A DNA stretch of 64,000 nt, taken from assembly GCF_022539505.1 (NCBI RefSeq), contig NC_061514.1, forward strand, positions 39,461,769 through 39,525,768. The letters run 5' to 3'. The stretch is from Lolium rigidum. Lineage: Eukaryota; Streptophyta; Magnoliopsida; Poales; Poaceae. The stretch's first letter is position 1. Each line of letters opens with the position of its first letter. The translations under genes and the position numbers were made by a program. Under the pieces are notes generated by a model. That model searched no databases. It had not been told where the DNA came from and was given only the letters and a program-made list of their open reading frames with translations. Shown here in pieces: positions 63,340-64,000 of this stretch.

Positions 63340-63984
63340 CTACAACTTCACAGTTGCGCAGAAAAATGCGACCACTATTCGGTAGATTTATGTTAGTCAT
63401 TGAACTGTTCCATAGTATACAGTTCACCTCCGGCATCGGCAGCACCAAACTTAGCGTCGTGCATCCCACAGTTCTTTCCCATTTCGTATGTGCAGATAAG
63501 CATCAACCAACTTGTCTCCAAGCACATTTAGGACGGCACCCATAAAGATTACGGTGGCATCCCCGAACGCTTTATCCTCTTCAGGAGTAAGCGGACCTCT
63601 GGGAATACCTTCCGCAACTCGGTGCACGCCCATAGCAGTGAGCCACAAGAGGGTCTTATTCTGCCATCACTTGAAATGAGATCCCGTAAACGGGCTCGGT
63701 TTAAGCGCAGCAGCAAAACCAGACGGGGAAAATTGCCTAAGCAGATAAGGTTTTTGGATTGTTGGATTATTAGGCAATTTCCGTATGAGATTAATTACCG
63801 AAAGCAACATTACAGATGCACAAGCATACTTAACCACGCACATCAGACTAAGCACATGCATCAGATCTGAACATGGAACAATTAGCAGTGCAAGGTAGGA
63901 GAGGAAAAGCACGTACATCGCGACAGGGAAGGTCGCACCAGCAGCAGCACCACCACCACCATGGGTATTGTTGATGTCGCCCAT
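63340..63984 (-). pseudogene. Copia-type gag N-terminal remnant, interrupted
   Basis: The minus strand starts MGDINNTHGGGGAAAG (63984), then an insert, then ALKPSPFTGSHFK (about 63710-63668), a TGA where Arg is usual, then WLTAMGVHRVAEG ... LTPEEDKAFGDATVIFMGAV ... DKLVDAYLHIRNGKELWDA (63648-63451), and KFGAADAGGELYTMEQFND before the frame is lost. This is the N-terminal domain of wheat-type copia gag. About 200 bp between the leader and ALKPSPF look like an intron or insertion (GTACGTG near 63917). The stop and later decay make it a pseudogene. Confidence 0.75.
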
Positions 63985-64000
63985 GGTGTAGTCGGATCTG

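Overview
This is plant nuclear DNA from a grass, most likely the wheat/barley tribe (Triticeae). It has sparse intron-containing genes with grass-type GC-rich first exons, set among nested transposons. The transposons include a CACTA element with TNP2-type transposase remnants, Stowaway, hAT and Harbinger MITEs, tRNA-derived SINEs, an LTR element with an Athila-type tRNA-Asp primer site, and copia gag remnants. I see no bacterial genes, CRISPR array or rRNA.

Four host-type genes stand out. (1) A B3-domain (REM-type) gene on the minus strand at 14912-16307 carries a late frameshift. (2) A complete 18-exon NADPH-cytochrome P450 reductase lies on the minus strand at 21771-28723; its splice sites give an uninterrupted 692-residue protein. 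(3) A 4-exon lipoate-protein ligase A-type gene lies on the plus strand at 49970-52385 (274 residues). (4) A 2-exon non-canonical Aux/IAA gene of the IAA33 type lies on the minus strand at 55805-56375 (156 residues). They are unrelated in function: P450 electron supply, lipoylation, auxin signalling and DNA binding. Nothing suggests an operon-like cluster.

Layout: 1-4413 is the end of a CACTA transposon with tandem arrays. 5601-5910 is a SINE. 6501-10938 is a complete MULE (9-bp target duplication, ~375-bp terminal inverted repeats packed with GGCGCC palindromes) carrying a decayed plant-mobile-domain gene but no transposase. 11885-12844 is a poly-A retroposon with a 14-bp duplication. The B3 gene follows, with a small CACTA element (16721-17868) just upstream. 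A second SINE (21250-21394) lies beyond the 3' end of the reductase gene. 30266-37165 is a complete non-autonomous Athila-like LTR element with one 241-residue ORF. 37344-38446 is a possible small inverted-repeat element. 39351-47571 is a complete LTR element made of two 3.7-kb LTRs around only 795 bp. 47969-48151 is an hAT MITE. 58-61 kb holds broken Harbinger-type sequence, and the window ends in a decayed copia gag on the minus strand.

Target-site duplications, primer sites, splice junctions and frames were read by eye from the sequence. Family names come from motif recognition without a database search.
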